The notes under the pieces are model-generated. The model had not been told where the DNA came from. It ran no database searches and worked only from the letters and a program-made list of their open reading frames with translations. From Ailurus styani (lineage: Eukaryota; Chordata; Mammalia; Carnivora; Ailuridae), in the NCBI GenBank assembly GCA_002007465.1, contig LNAC01000765.1, positions 113,126-177,125 on the forward strand: DNA of 64,000 nt. Reading direction: 5' to 3'. Within the stretch, counting starts at the first letter, position 1. Each line of letters starts with the position of its first letter. The translations under genes and the position numbers were made by a program. Shown one piece after another: positions 46,575-58,100 of this stretch.

Positions 46575-47070
46575 GATGCTGGCCAGCTGGCTCTGGGGGC
46601 CTAGAGAGAGTCCTGCAGGACCAGCCAGCAGGGTTGAGCATATGGAAATCAAACTTGAGCTAAGCAGGAGGTAAAAACAGAGTTTATTGAAGATACAGAG
46701 GGAGTGCAGATAGAGACAGAGTGTCTGGGAGACTTAGAAAGGAAAGCAGTAAGTCTTGTCTTTGGAGTCTGGGGGTTTTTACTGAGGACAGTGGCCTGGT
46801 GTCCAAGTCTTCTCAGGCATCCAGGAACCGGTTAGAACAAAGATGAGGGCCGGGTGTTATTCCTTGGAGCCAGGGGTCTTGGTGTTGGGATGTCTATCTC
46901 TGGTGGTCTGGAATCTGCATATATAGCTTCACCTGGTCATTCTCACGTAGTCCTTCCATAGATGTTATCTGTTCTGTAGAAATCATTAACTCCTTGTCCC
47001 TTACGAGGAGGACATATGCTATTTGCATTACAAGACATATGTCAAGTGGGGTGAGGTGCAGGCCCTAACA
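46575..47070 (-). mobile_element. LTR-like element, antisense, probably solo
   Basis: On the minus strand a unit starting TGTTAGGGCC (47070) contains a TATA-like ctatatatgc (about 46915-46924) and an AATAAA (complement at 46680-46685), and ends in ...CA near 46570-46580. This is the U3-R-U5 order of a retroviral-type long terminal repeat. No gag, pol or env similarity is visible next to it, so I call it a solo LTR. The family is unknown and flanking duplications were not resolved. It could be another repeat class. Confidence 0.55.
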
Positions 47071-48258
47071 GGAACTGAAGCAGGAAAAGGAGAAAAAGCA
47101 GATTTTTATGGAGCCCTTCAGTTTCCCTATCTTACTGGGTAGAGCATCTATGGGAAATAGACCTTTATCGATATGGCATTAAGACATAGGGGGAGGGTAA
47201 ACATTTCATAGTTCATGAAATTATGATTAGGTCTCAGTTTTATAGTGAGCCAGTGCCCTTGAGCTGTTTCTCAGTTTTCCCCCTCCTTTAGGCAGGACAG
47301 GATGGCTAGAGAGGCTGGCATTGAGTATTTTCCCTTCACACAGGATGGTTATGCTTTGATAAAATCCAGACTAGTTAGGGTTTGTTGAAATAGTTCTTTT
47401 AAGGGCAGACTTTGTTAAGAACAATGCCCTGGCATATTTCAAAATGATTCTTGTTTTCCTCTCCCTGCTGGAAGCACAGGTGATTTTTCTCCATTCTTCA
47501 CTGTGAGAACCTGGTAAGCCTCCTGGAGATAAAAATCACAAAATAGTGGGCACACCCTCTAAGACAGGGTCCCTCCTGAAGTTTTTCCATCTTAGGCTTG
47601 TCTACACTAAGCCTCCAGACATTCATCAGTTTCAGCTTAGGTTTCCCTACCCTGATAACTAGTTCCCTCAGTGCTTCTGTTCCTGGGTTTCTCTGTGGTA
47701 AGTTCTGATTCTTTGTATCGACCTGTCTTATCTCTCTGATTTATAAGTTAACAGATTGCCCTGTGACCTCACTTTTTTAATGGATCTCAGAATTGTTGAT
47801 TTTCAGTTCCTTTAGCTTTTTACTTGTTAGGACAGAGTGAAAAATTTCATGCTCCAGATATGCTAGACCAGAAACTGGATTTCTAGAATTTCTATCTTTG
47901 TTGATATTCTCATTTTGTTCATATCCTAACATATCAAAATATGTTCATATTTTGTTTTCCTGATTTCCTTTAGTTATCTATATAGGTGTTCTGATTTAGC
48001 TAATTGAACATATTTAAGGCAGTTGTTTCAAAGTCTTTCTCAAGTAAGTCTGAAATCTGTGTGTCTTTAGGGTGAGTTTCTGGGGATCTATTTTGTTCCT
48101 TTGAATGGGTGTTTTCCCTGCTTCTTTGTATGCCTTGTGATATTCTGTCGAAAACTGGACATTTGAAAAAACCAGGTACCTCTCCCAGTTTTTGAAGACT
48201 AGATGATTCTTTGTAGGGAAGACATTCACTAATTATTGCAGAGTGAAGTCTTGAGGGG

Positions 48259-48289
<31 letters not shown>

Positions 48290-48800
48290 GTTTTTTTGGT
48301 CATGTATCATTCTTAGGCCTGTGTGTATTTTTTTTCTAATTCCCTGTACACATAGGTGGTTTTTAAAAGTCTTTTTTCCCTAGAAGTCTTATTCTGCTTC
48401 TCCTCAGGGTTTTAGATGCTCTGTTGTATTCCTCTGCCCACAATTAATCTCTTGTTCCCAAGTACCCATAAGTCTGAAATCCCCTACAGCTCTCCACCAT
48501 GCTCTGGAATCCACCACTGCTTTCATCAGCCTCCAACCTGATATCCAAACTAATCCACCATTCCTGTCACCACTCTGAGCCAGGCAAGACAAAAACCAGT
48601 CCTTCCAAAAACCCCCAGACAAGTCAGAACATAGCAGACAAGTCCCACTTTTTCTTTTCTCCCTCAAGGAGGGACCAGAAATTGAGCAGCTTCCTCCTAA
48701 ACCTATGCCAGCGAGAGAGTAGGCAAGGGTAATCAAAAACGCCATGAAATTTTTGTTTAGAATGTTTTGAGTGCAATTTTTTCTTGATTGTGTATTTGTT
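47071..48800. other. Intergenic; diverged L1-like sequence in part
   Basis: Parts of 47690-48240 resemble the complement of old L1 ('aaaactggacatttg'). 47071-47690 and 48250-48800 show nothing that I can name. The frames at 48404-48745 and 48499-48732 are on opposite strands of the same stretch and have no family support. Confidence 0.5.
48257..48290. repeat. (TTTTG)n simple repeat
   Basis: Six to seven tandem TTTTG units. Confidence 0.93.
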
Positions 48801-48807
48801 TTTTGCT

Positions 48808-48993
48808 ACAGATTTTTTTTAAGAGAGAGACATAGTGGGAGGAGGGCAGAAGGAGAGGGAGAGAGAGAGTGTGTTAACCAGACTCTGAGTCCAGTGTAGA
48901 GTCCAAGGTGGCGCTGGATCTCATGACCCTGAGATCATGACCTAGGCAGAAATTAAGATTCAGATGCTTAACTGACTGAGCCAACCAGGTGAT
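48808..48993 (-). mobile_element. Older can-SINE, antisense
   Basis: Diverged copy with 'agagagagacatagtgggag' body and head 'gactgagccaaccaggtga'. No clear TSD. Confidence 0.8.
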
Positions 48994-49009
48994 GTCTCCC
49001 CTTCCCCTT

Positions 49010-49125
49010 GCTTTTTTTAAAGTAGGCTTCATATTCAGTGTGGACCCCAACAGGGGGCTTGAATTCACTCACAACCCTGAGATTAAGGCCTGAGCTGAGA
49101 TCAAGAGTCAAACACCGAGATGTCC
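49010..49125 (-). mobile_element. Old short SINE, antisense
   Basis: 'aaagtaggcttcatattcag' and 'acaaccctgagattaa' place it with the old short tRNA-SINE seen at 25612 and 51675. Confidence 0.7.
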
Positions 49126-49289
49126 CATGTTGCTCTGTGTTCTTAACTGGTTTATAGAATACTTGCAAAGCTACTTTAGTCAGTATGATGTTTACTTGGT
49201 GTTTCTGTGGAAGAACAAGGGCCTAGGGTTTCCTACTCTCCCGTCTTGCTCATACCAACCAATATATTATCTTTTCTATGTGCTAAATT

Positions 49290-49770
49290 TATGTAATAAT
49301 TTTGAGATTCATCCATTTTGTGATAAAACTTGGATCATTCTTTCCTTTTCATTAATTAATAATACTCCACTGTCTGAATATAGCACAATTTACTTATCCA
49401 TTTTTCACAGTTATGCCCTTTGAGTTGTATCCAGTTTTTGCTATTATGAATAAAGGTCATAAGAATGTTCATGTGCAGGGCGCCAGGGTGGCTCAGTGGG
49501 TTAAAGCCTCTGCTTTCGGCTCAGGTCATGATCTCAGCGTCCTGGGATCGAGGCCCACATCGGGCTCTCTGCTCAGCAGGGAGCCTGCTTCCTCCTCTCC
49601 TTGTCTCTCTGCCTGCCTCTGCCTCTCTGCCTACTTGTAATCTCTCTCTCTGTGTCAAATAAATAAATAAAATCTTTAAAAAAAAAAGAATGTTCATGTG
49701 CAAGTCTTTGTGTAGAGGGGAATTTTCATTTCTCTTGGGTAAATACATAAAAATAGAATTACTATACCTT
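49290..49770 (-). mobile_element. Ancient L1 3' part, antisense, split by a SINE
   Basis: The complement of L1 3' ORF2 ('tgagattcatccattttgtg', 'gctattatgaataaagg', 'atttctcttgggtaaata'). The SINE at 49478 splits it. Confidence 0.7.
49478..49686 (+). mobile_element. can-SINE, sense
   Basis: TSD agaatgttcatgtgca at 49462-49477 and 49688-49703. A near-consensus copy. Confidence 0.95.
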
Positions 49771-49771
49771 A

Positions 49772-49797
49772 GTGTGTGTGTGTGTGTGTGTGTGTGT
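49772..49797. repeat. (TG)n microsatellite
   Basis: Thirteen TG units, followed by a second AT-rich run with TATA units to about 49885. Confidence 0.95.
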
Positions 49798-49961
49798 ACA
49801 TAGGATAAAACTCGGATCATTCTTTCCTTTATATATAAACATATATATAAATATATACAAATATAGATTATACACACATATATATAAACTAGGAAAAATA
49901 TACAAGACCGTTTTTTGATAAGAGGTTTTATAATTTTGATCAAATCAATTTATCATTTTTT

Positions 49962-50206
49962 TTCTTTTTCTTTTTCTTTTTTTTTTTTATTTGCCCCAGG
50001 GGTACAGGTCTGTGAATCATCAGTCTTACACCTTTCACAGCATTCACCAAAGCAAAACCCTCCTCAATGTCCATAACCCATCCACCCTATCCCTACCTTC
50101 CCACCCCCCAGTAACCCTCAGTTTGTTTTGTGAGATTAGGAGTCTCTTATGGTTTGTCTTCTTCCCCATCCCAACTTGTTTCATTATTTTTCCCTCCCTA
50201 CCCCCC
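49962..50206 (-). mobile_element. 5'-truncated young L1 tail, antisense
   Basis: About 245 bp of the standard 3' UTR behind a T/C-rich tail. TSD atcaatttatcatttttt before and atcaatttaccatttttt after, one mismatch. Confidence 0.93.
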
Positions 50207-50309
50207 ATCAATTTACCATTTTTTAAAAAAATATTGATGAAAGAGGTTAGTACTTTTTCTAAGTTTTAGCTACATCTACTCTAAGATTATGAAATTATTC
50301 TTCTATGTT

Positions 50310-50538
50310 TTTTTTTAAAAGATTTTATTTATTTAGGGTGCCTGGGTGGCTCAGTGGGTTAAAAGATTTTATTTATTTATTTGACAGACAGAGAGAGATT
50401 ACAAGTAGGCAGAGAGAGAGGAGGAAGCAGGCTCCCCGCCGAGCAGGGAGCCCGATGCAGGGCTCGATCCCAGGACCCTGAGATCATGACCTGAGCTGAA
50501 GGCAGAGGCTTTAACCCACTGAGCCACCCAGGTGCCCC
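50310..50538 (-). mobile_element. can-SINE, antisense, with an inverted copy of its own head
   Basis: TSD tcttctatgtttt flanks the whole unit. After a normal antisense tail start (50317-50335) there is a 25-bp sense SINE head (gggtgcctgggtggctcagt at 50336-50360). The tail then restarts (aaaagattttatttattt) and a full antisense SINE follows to 50538. The outer ends are therefore inverted repeats of each other. Confidence 0.93.
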
Positions 50539-50770
50539 TCTTCTATGTTTTCTTCTGGAAGCTTTGTATCTTGAGGTTTCACATTTAGGTTTATGATCCA
50601 TATTGAGCTAATATTTGAAGGTGGTGTGTGCAAGGAGAAGCTTCAGGTTTTTTTCCACATGGTTATGCAGTTAGTTAGAGCCATTTTTTTTAAAGACTCC
50701 TTTCTATTTCTCTTTTCATTGAATTACTTTAGCACCTTTACAGAGTATCAGCTGACCATGCAGGAGGGCT

Positions 50771-51235
50771 TGTCTTAGTCCATTTGGGCTACTATAACAG
50801 AATACCATAGACTGGGTGGCTTATAAACAACAGAATTTTATTTCTCAAAGTTCTGAAGGCTGGGAAGCCCAAGATCAAGGTGCTAGCAGTTACAGTGTCT
50901 GGTAAGAGCCTACTTCTTGGCTCATAGATCTGTAACCTCACATAAGTGGAAGAGATGAAGGAACTCTTTGAGATCTCTTTTCTAAGGACACAAACCCTAC
51001 ACATGAAGCCTCGACCATCATGACCTAATCACCTTTCAAAGGATCCCCTCCAAAATCAACAGAAGTTTCAACGTACAAATTTTGAGGGTTATCTGGCTGG
51101 CTCAGTTGGTTGAGCATGCAACTCTCAATCTCAGCATTTTGAGTTCAAGCCCCACATTGGGTGTAGAAATTACTTAAAATTAAAAAAATATATGAATTTG
51201 GGGGAACACAATATTCAGGCTATAGCAGGACTTAT
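50771..51235. repeat. Ancient dispersed repeat, recognised but not named
   Basis: 'ccatttgggctactataaca', 'gactgggtggcttataaaca' and 'catgacctaatcacctttca' are the well-known conserved phrases of one old mammalian repeat. The end 'cacaatattcaggctatagc' lies beyond the SINE at 51087. I am sure it is a repeat, not of its family. Confidence 0.75.
51087..51190 (+). mobile_element. Old short SINE, sense
   Basis: Head 'ctggctggctcagttggttg', ending 'gggtgtagaaattacttaaa' with an A-rich tail. It is nested in the repeat at 50771-51235. TSD-like acaaattttg / atgaatttgg is weak. Confidence 0.82.
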
Positions 51236-51674
51236 TTCTGACTTCTCTTTTTCACTTATCTATTTGTACATCCTTATTCCAGACCACACTTTTTAATTAC
51301 TGTGGTTTTAAAAACTGGTATTATTTTTTCCTTGAATGTTTTATAGAATTCACCAGTGAAGCTAAATAGACTTGGAGATTTTCTTTGAGGGAAGGTTTTG
51401 TATTACACACTCAATTATTTTCCTCTACAAATATGGAACTATTCAGATTTTCTATCTTTTTTTTTCTTTTGTCAGTTTTGGAAAGTCATGCTTCCAAGAA
51501 ATTTATGTTTCTTCTGAATTGTTAAATTTATTGCCATGAAGTTTTTCATACAATTCTTTTTAATATCCTTTTATTTGATAAGAAGCCACTGGTGTCTCCC
51601 TTTTTATTTTTGAAGTTAGTAATTTATGTTTTTCTAAAATCAATTTTGCTAGGGTATAACAACTTTATTAATTT

Positions 51675-51772
51675 ACTTTTTAAAGTAAGTTTTATGCCCA
51701 GTGTGGGGCTTGAATCCATGACCCCAAGATTTAGAGTTGTATACTCCACTGACTGAGCTAGACAAGAGCCCC
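51675..51772 (-). mobile_element. Old short SINE, antisense
   Basis: 'taagttttatgcccagtgtg' and 'ccactgactgagctagac'. TSD tataacaacttt / tataacttttt is imperfect. Confidence 0.78.
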
Positions 51773-52333
51773 TCTATAACTTTTTTAAATGGCAGCTTTT
51801 TTTTGTTTGGTCATCTGTTTTCTAGTTCATTGATCTTTGTCCTCATCTTTATTATTTATTTCACTTATTTTTTTTTTTTTGGATTTCATTCGCTTTTTTC
51901 CCCTAATGTTTTTGAGGTAGAAGTTTAGATAATTGATTTTAAACCTTTCCTGTTTTATAATATATGCATTTCATATATAAACTTTCCCTCTGAGCGTTCA
52001 CTTAGCTGCATCTTGCAAATTTGGATACTGTTTTTTCATTATTAATTCAGCATATTTAAAATTTTTCATTGTGATTTCTCCTTTGATCAAAAAGTTATTT
52101 AGAGGCACATTATTTTGTTTTCTAATATTTGAGTATGTACAAAGTTGTGCTTTTATTATTGTTTTCTAGTTTAATTCCATGGTGGTCAGAGAAGGTACTA
52201 TATGATTTCAACCGTTTGAAATCTGTTGAGATTTGTTTTACTTCCTAGCATATGATATATTTTGTGAATGTGATGTACTTATTTGAAAACTTTAATTCTT
52301 CTCAGTAATACCTTGAAGATTCAGTATAAAGTT

Positions 52334-52525
52334 TTTTTAAAAGAATTTTATTTATTTGACACAGAGAGATCAGATCACAAATATGCAGAGAGGCAGGCAG
52401 AGAGAGAGGAGGAAGCAGGGTCCCCGCTGAGCAGGGAGCCCGATGTGGGGCTTGATCCCAGGACCCTGAGATCATGACCTGAGCCAAAGCCAGGGGATTT
52501 AACCCACTGAGCCACCCAGACACCC
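52334..52525 (-). mobile_element. can-SINE, antisense
   Basis: TSD-like agtataaagttttttt and gatataaaggttttg. Body and head intact (ccactgagccacccagacac). Confidence 0.92.
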
Positions 52526-53939
52526 TGATATAAAGGTTTTGAACATCTTTTATTAAATACAGTGTATTCTGTATTCTGTTTTGTGAGGGTACTACTTAGG
52601 TCAAATAGATCAATTGCTTTTTATTTTATTTATTTTTAAAAATATTTATTTATTGGAGAGGAGTGGCAAGATGGTGGAGGAGTAGGAGACCGATTATCAT
52701 CAGGTCCCAGAAATTAACCCAGATAACTATCAAACCATTCTGAACACCTACAAATTCTACCTGCGATCAAAGAGAAGAAGAGCAGCAATTCTAGGAACAG
52801 AAAATTGACCACTTTCTGGAAGATAGGACGTGTGGAGAAGTGAATCTGAGGCGAAGGGAAGATAGACCCCGGGGGGGAGGGGCCGGCTCCCGGCAAGGGA
52901 GCGAGCAGCAGAGCACAGACTCGGAGCTGTTAGAAGTTGGCTCCACTGAGGGACGTCGCCCCAGAGACCAAGTGGGGGGTGAAGCCCCTGCAGGGACAGT
53001 GTGATCTCAGGACCCACGGGGACACAAAAAGACAAGGGGTGTCTGAGCGCGACCGAGCTCCCAGCTCCCAGAGAGAAGCTGGCGGGAGAGATGGAGCTGA
53101 GCTGAGGTGTCTCTCAGCTCGGGGTTACCATGAGCTGTGATCTGAAGCTCAGCCGGGCCACTGATCTGTGAGCAGGGACCCCACGGGCGGCAGACCCGGA
53201 GAGACTCCCTCCTTCCTCCTCCGGGAGGAGCGGCACGGGAGTGGCTGCAGGAATCTGCCTGGTTCGGAGATTCTAAACGGGGCTGTGCCAGAGACAGAGA
53301 TGCTCAGTCACAGGCCGGGTGAGCTCAGAGAGCGGCTGGAGACCAGGAGATGGGAGGGACTGCTTTTCTCTGAGGCGCGCTGAGGACTGAGGGCCCAGGC
53401 TCTTGGCTTCTCCGGGTCAGAGACTGGGAGCTGCCATTTTCAGTCCCGTCCTCCAACGAGATACAGAAAGCGTTCAGGGAACAAAAGCTGCCGAGAGCGA
53501 ACCCGAGGTGATTACTTAGCCTGGCCCCTGGCGAGGGCGGTGGGAATCCGCCTCGGGTAGAGACATTGAGAATCACAGCAACAGGCCCCTCCCCCAGAAA
53601 ACCAAGGGGGGGAAAAACCCATCCAGTCAAAGTCAAGTTCAAGATTGCTGAGCATTGTGGAACTCCAGAACTACGGAAAAGCAACGGAGAGAATTCATGG
53701 CTTTTCCCCCATGATTCTTCAGTCGTTCAAAGTTAAATTCATTAAATTTTTTTTCTTTAAATTTTTTCTTACTTTTTTCTTTTAAAATTTTTCCCTTTTC
53801 CTATTTTAACGTTCTTAACTCTTACATCTTATCAACACTTTTTATTCTTTTTAAAATTTTCATTGTTATAATCATATTTTATCCCTTCATTGTTTTTAAC
53901 CTTATTTTTTGGATACTTTAGGGTCTGTTCAATTCACCA

Positions 53940-54025
53940 ATCTAATAGATATAGATAGATAGAGATAGAGATAGAGTCATAGACAGACATAGATATAGAA
54001 ACAGAAATAAATAATATAGATATAG
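53940..54025. repeat. (ATAGAT)n simple repeat in L1 #4 5' UTR
   Basis: Irregular atagatagagatagag units, followed by a T-run that carries an N at 54053. Homologous to 42380-42460. Confidence 0.9.
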
Positions 54026-54200
54026 GATTTTGTTTTATTCATTTTTGTTTGTNTTGTTTTTTTGTTTTTTTTTTTTTTTCCCCTCTTACTTTTCTCCACA
54101 TTTCCAGGTCTCTTCTGAGTAGGTTAGTGTATATTTCTCTGGGGTCATTGCTACCCTTTAGTATTTAGTTCTCTCATCCATCTATTCCTATCTGCATAAA

Positions 54201-55118
54201 ATGACAAGGCGGAAAAAATCAACACAAAAAAAAGAACAAGAGCCAGTAATGACGGCTAGGGACCTAATCAATGCGGACATTAGTAATATGACAGAACCAG
54301 AGTTCAGAATGACGATTCTTAAGGTGCTGGCTGGGCTTGAAAAAAAAATGGAAGAAAATAGAGAAGCTGTATCCAAAGAAATAAAAAAACCTTTCTGGAG
54401 AAATAAAAGAACTAAAATCTAACCAAGTTGAAATAAAAAAAGCTTTAATGAGGTGCAATTGAAAATGGAGGCTCTTACTGCTAGGATAAATGAAGCAGAA
54501 GATAGAATTAGTGATTTAGAAGACAAAATGTCAGAGAAAAAAGAAGAGGATGAAAAGAGAGACAAACAACTACTGGACCATGAGGAGAGAATTCGAGAGA
54601 TAAGTGATGCCATAAGACGAAACAATATTAGAATAATTGGGATCCCAGAAGAGGACGAGATTGAGAGAGGGCCAGAAGGTATATTGGAGCAGATCTTAAT
54701 ACAGAATTTCCCTAATCTGGCAAAGGGAACAAGCATCAAAATCCAGGAGGCACAGAGAAGCCCCCCCAAAATTAATAAAAATAGGTCCACACCCCGTCAT
54801 CTAATAGTAAAACTTACAAGTCTTAGTGACAAAGAGAAAATCCTGAAAGCAGCTCGGGACAAGAGGTCTATAACATACAATGGTAGAAATATTAGATTGT
54901 CAGCAGACCTATCCACAGAGACCTGGCAGGCCAGAAAGAGCTGGCATGATGTATTCAGAGCACTAAATGAGAAAAATCTGCAGCCAAGAATACTATATCC
55001 AGCTAGGCTCTCACTGAAAATAGAAGGAGAGATAAAAATCTTCCAGGACAAACAAAAACTCAAGGAATTTGCAAACACCAAGCCAGCCCTACAGGAAATA
55101 TTGAAAGGGGTCCTCTAA
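54201..55118 (+). pseudogene. L1 ORF1 of L1 #4 (two compensating frameshifts)
   Basis: ORF1p is the L1 RNA chaperone: N-terminal basic region, coiled coil, RRM and C-terminal domain. ATG at 54201 (MTRRKKSTQKK) opens a frame that runs with coiled-coil heptads until an extra A in the A-run near 54385 shifts it to TAA at 54420-54422. A base is lost again near 54446, so from 54453 the original frame returns and stays open for 221 residues through the RRM/CTD (RIREISDAIRRNNIRIIGIP; RILYPARLSLKIEGEIKIFQ) to the natural stop. The product would be truncated to 73 residues. Confidence 0.93.
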
Positions 55119-55197
55119 GCAAAGAGAACCTTAAAGAAACATAGACCAGAAAGGAAGAAACACAATATACAGTAACAGTCACCTTACAGGCAATACA

Positions 55198-58100
55198 ATG
55201 GCTCTAAATGTATATCTCTCAATAGTTACTCTGAATGTAAATGGACTAAATGCCCCAACTAAAAGACACAGGGTATCAGAATGGATAAAAAAACAAGACC
55301 CATCGATATGCTGTCTACAAGAAACTCATCTTACACGCAAAGACACCTCCAGATTTAAAGTGAGGGGATGGAAAACAATTTACCATGCCAATGGACAGCA
55401 AAAGAAAGCTGGAGTGGCAATCCTTATATCAGATAAACTAGACTTTAAGGCAAAGAATATCATAAGAGATGAGGAAGGACACTATATCATACTAAAAGGA
55501 TCTGTCCAACAAGAAGATCTAACAATCATAAATATCTATGCCCCTAACATGGGAGCAGCCAATTATATAAACCAATTAATAACAAAATCAAAGAAACACA
55601 TTGACAAGAATACAATATTAGTAGGGGACTTGAACACCCCCCTTACTGAAATGGACAGATCATCAAAGCAAAAGATCAACAAGGAAATAAAGGCTTTAAA
55701 TGACACCCTGGACCAGTTGGACATCACAGATATATTCAGAACATTCCATCCCAAAACAACAGAATACACATTCTTCTCCAGTGCACATGGAACATTCTCC
55801 AGAATAGACCATATTCTGGGTCACAAATCAGGTCTCAACAGGTACCAAAAGATTGGGATCATTCCCTGCATATTTTCAGACCATAATGCTCTGAAACTAG
55901 AACTCAACCACAAGAGGAAAGTTGGAAAGACCTCAAATACATGGAGGCTGAAGAACACCCTACTCAAGAATGAATGGGTCAACCAGGAAATTAAAGAAGA
56001 ATTAAAAAAATTCATGGAAACAAATGAAAATGAAAACACAACTGTTCAAAATCTTTGGGATACAGCAAAAGCAGTCCTAAGAGGAAAGTATATAGCAATA
56101 CAAGCCTTTCTCAAGAAACAAGAAAGGTCTCAAGTACACAACCTAACTCTACACCTACAAAAGCTAGAGAAAGAACAGCAAAGAAAGGCTACACCCAGCA
56201 GGAGAAGAGAAATCATAAAGATCAGAGCAGAAATCAATGAAATAGAAACCAAAAGAACAGTGGAACAAATCAATGAAACTAGGAGCTGGTTCTTTGAAAG
56301 AATTATTATCCAAAGGGGTTATCCAAAGAAATTTATCCAAAAGAAAAGAGAAAGGACTCAAAGTAATAAAATCATGAATGAAAGAGAAGAGATCACAACC
56401 AACACCAAAGAAATACAAACAATTCTAAGAACGTATTATGAGCAACTCTATGCCAGCAAATTTGACAATCTGGAAGAAATGGATGCATTCTTAGAGAAAT
56501 ATAAACTACCAAAACTGAACCAGGAAGAAACTGAAGACCTGAATAGACCCATCACCAGTAAGGAGATTGAAGCAGTCATCAAAAATCTCCCAACGAACAA
56601 GAGCCCAGGGCCAGACGGCTTCCCAGGGGAATTCTACCAAACATTTAAAGAAGAATTAATACCTATTCTCCTGAAACTGTTCCAAAAAATAGAATTGGAA
56701 GGAAAACTTCCAAACTCCTTTTATGAGGCCAGCATTACCTTGATCCCCAAACCAGGCAAAGACCCCATCAAGAAGGAGAATTACAGACCAATATCTTTGA
56801 TGAACACAGATGCAAAATCCTCAGTAAAATACTAGCCAATAGGATCCAACAGCACATTAAAAGGATTATTCACCACGACCAAGTGGGACTCATTCCTGGG
56901 CTGCGAGGTTGGTTTAACATTCGCAAATCCATCAATGTGATACAAGACATGAATAAAAGAAAGAACAAGAACCATATGATCCTCTCAATAGATGCTGAAA
57001 AAGCATTTCACAAAGTACGGCACCCTTTCTTGATCAAAACTCTTCACAATGTAGGCATAGAGGGTGCATACCTCAATATCATCAAAGCCATCTACAAAAA
57101 ACCCACAGCGAATATCATTCTCAATGGAGAAAAACTGAGAGCTTTTCCCCTAAAGTCAGGAAGATGGCAGGGCTGTCCACTATCACCACAGCTATTCAAC
57201 ATAGTTCTAGAAGTCCTAGCCTCAGCGATCAGACAACCAAAAGAAATAAAAGGCATCCAATTTGACAAGGAAAAAGTCAAACTCGCACTCTTTGCAGATG
57301 ATATGATACTTTATGTGGAAAACCCAAAGGACTCCACTCCAAAACTGCTAGCACTCATACAGGAATTCAGTCAAGTGTCAGGATATAAAATCAATGCACA
57401 GAAATCAGTTGCATTTCTATATACCAACAACAAATCAGAAGAAAGAGAAATGAAAGAGTCAATCCCATTTACAATTGCACCCAAAACTATAAGATACTTA
57501 GGAATAAACCTAACCAAAGAGGCAAAGAACCTGTGTTCAGAGAACTATAAAATACTCATGAAAGAAATTGAGGAAGACACAAAGAAGTGAAAAAACATTC
57601 CACGCTCATGTATGGATAGAATAAATATTGTGAAAATGTCTATGCTACCTAGAGCAATCTACACATTTAATGCAATCCCCATCAAAATACCAGCAATTTA
57701 CTTCAAAGAAATGGAACAAATAATCCTAAAATTTATATGGAACCAGAAAAGACCCCGAATAGCCAAAGGAATGTTGAAAAAAAAAAGCAAAGTTGGCGGC
57801 ATCACAATTCCAGATTTCAAGCTCTATTACAAAGCCGTCATCATCAAGACAGTATGGTACTGGCACAAAAACAGACACATAGATCAGTGGAACAGAATAG
57901 AGAACCCAAAAATGGACCCTCAACTCTATGGTCAACTAATCTTCGACAAAGCAGGAAAGAATGTCCAGTGGGAAAAAGACAGTCTCTTCAACAAATGGTG
58001 TTGGGAAAACTGGTCAGCCACATGCAGAAAAATGAAACTGGATCATTTCCTGACACCACACACAAAAATAGACTCAAAATGGATAAAAGACCTCAATGTG

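Larger units (their letters stand above)
51290..52650 (-). mobile_element. Ancient L1 ORF2, antisense, with SINEs
   Basis: Complements L1 ORF2 from the RT part to the linker ('ccttgaatgttttatagaat', 'ttccatggtggtcagagaag'). The same old L1 appears to resume at 59693 after the young L1 #4. No open frame. Confidence 0.72.

Noticed and set aside
55198..56835. 545-residue ORF as a host gene
   Set aside because: The endonuclease and RT motifs and the surrounding L1 structure show it is the first part of L1 ORF2, cut by a frameshift.
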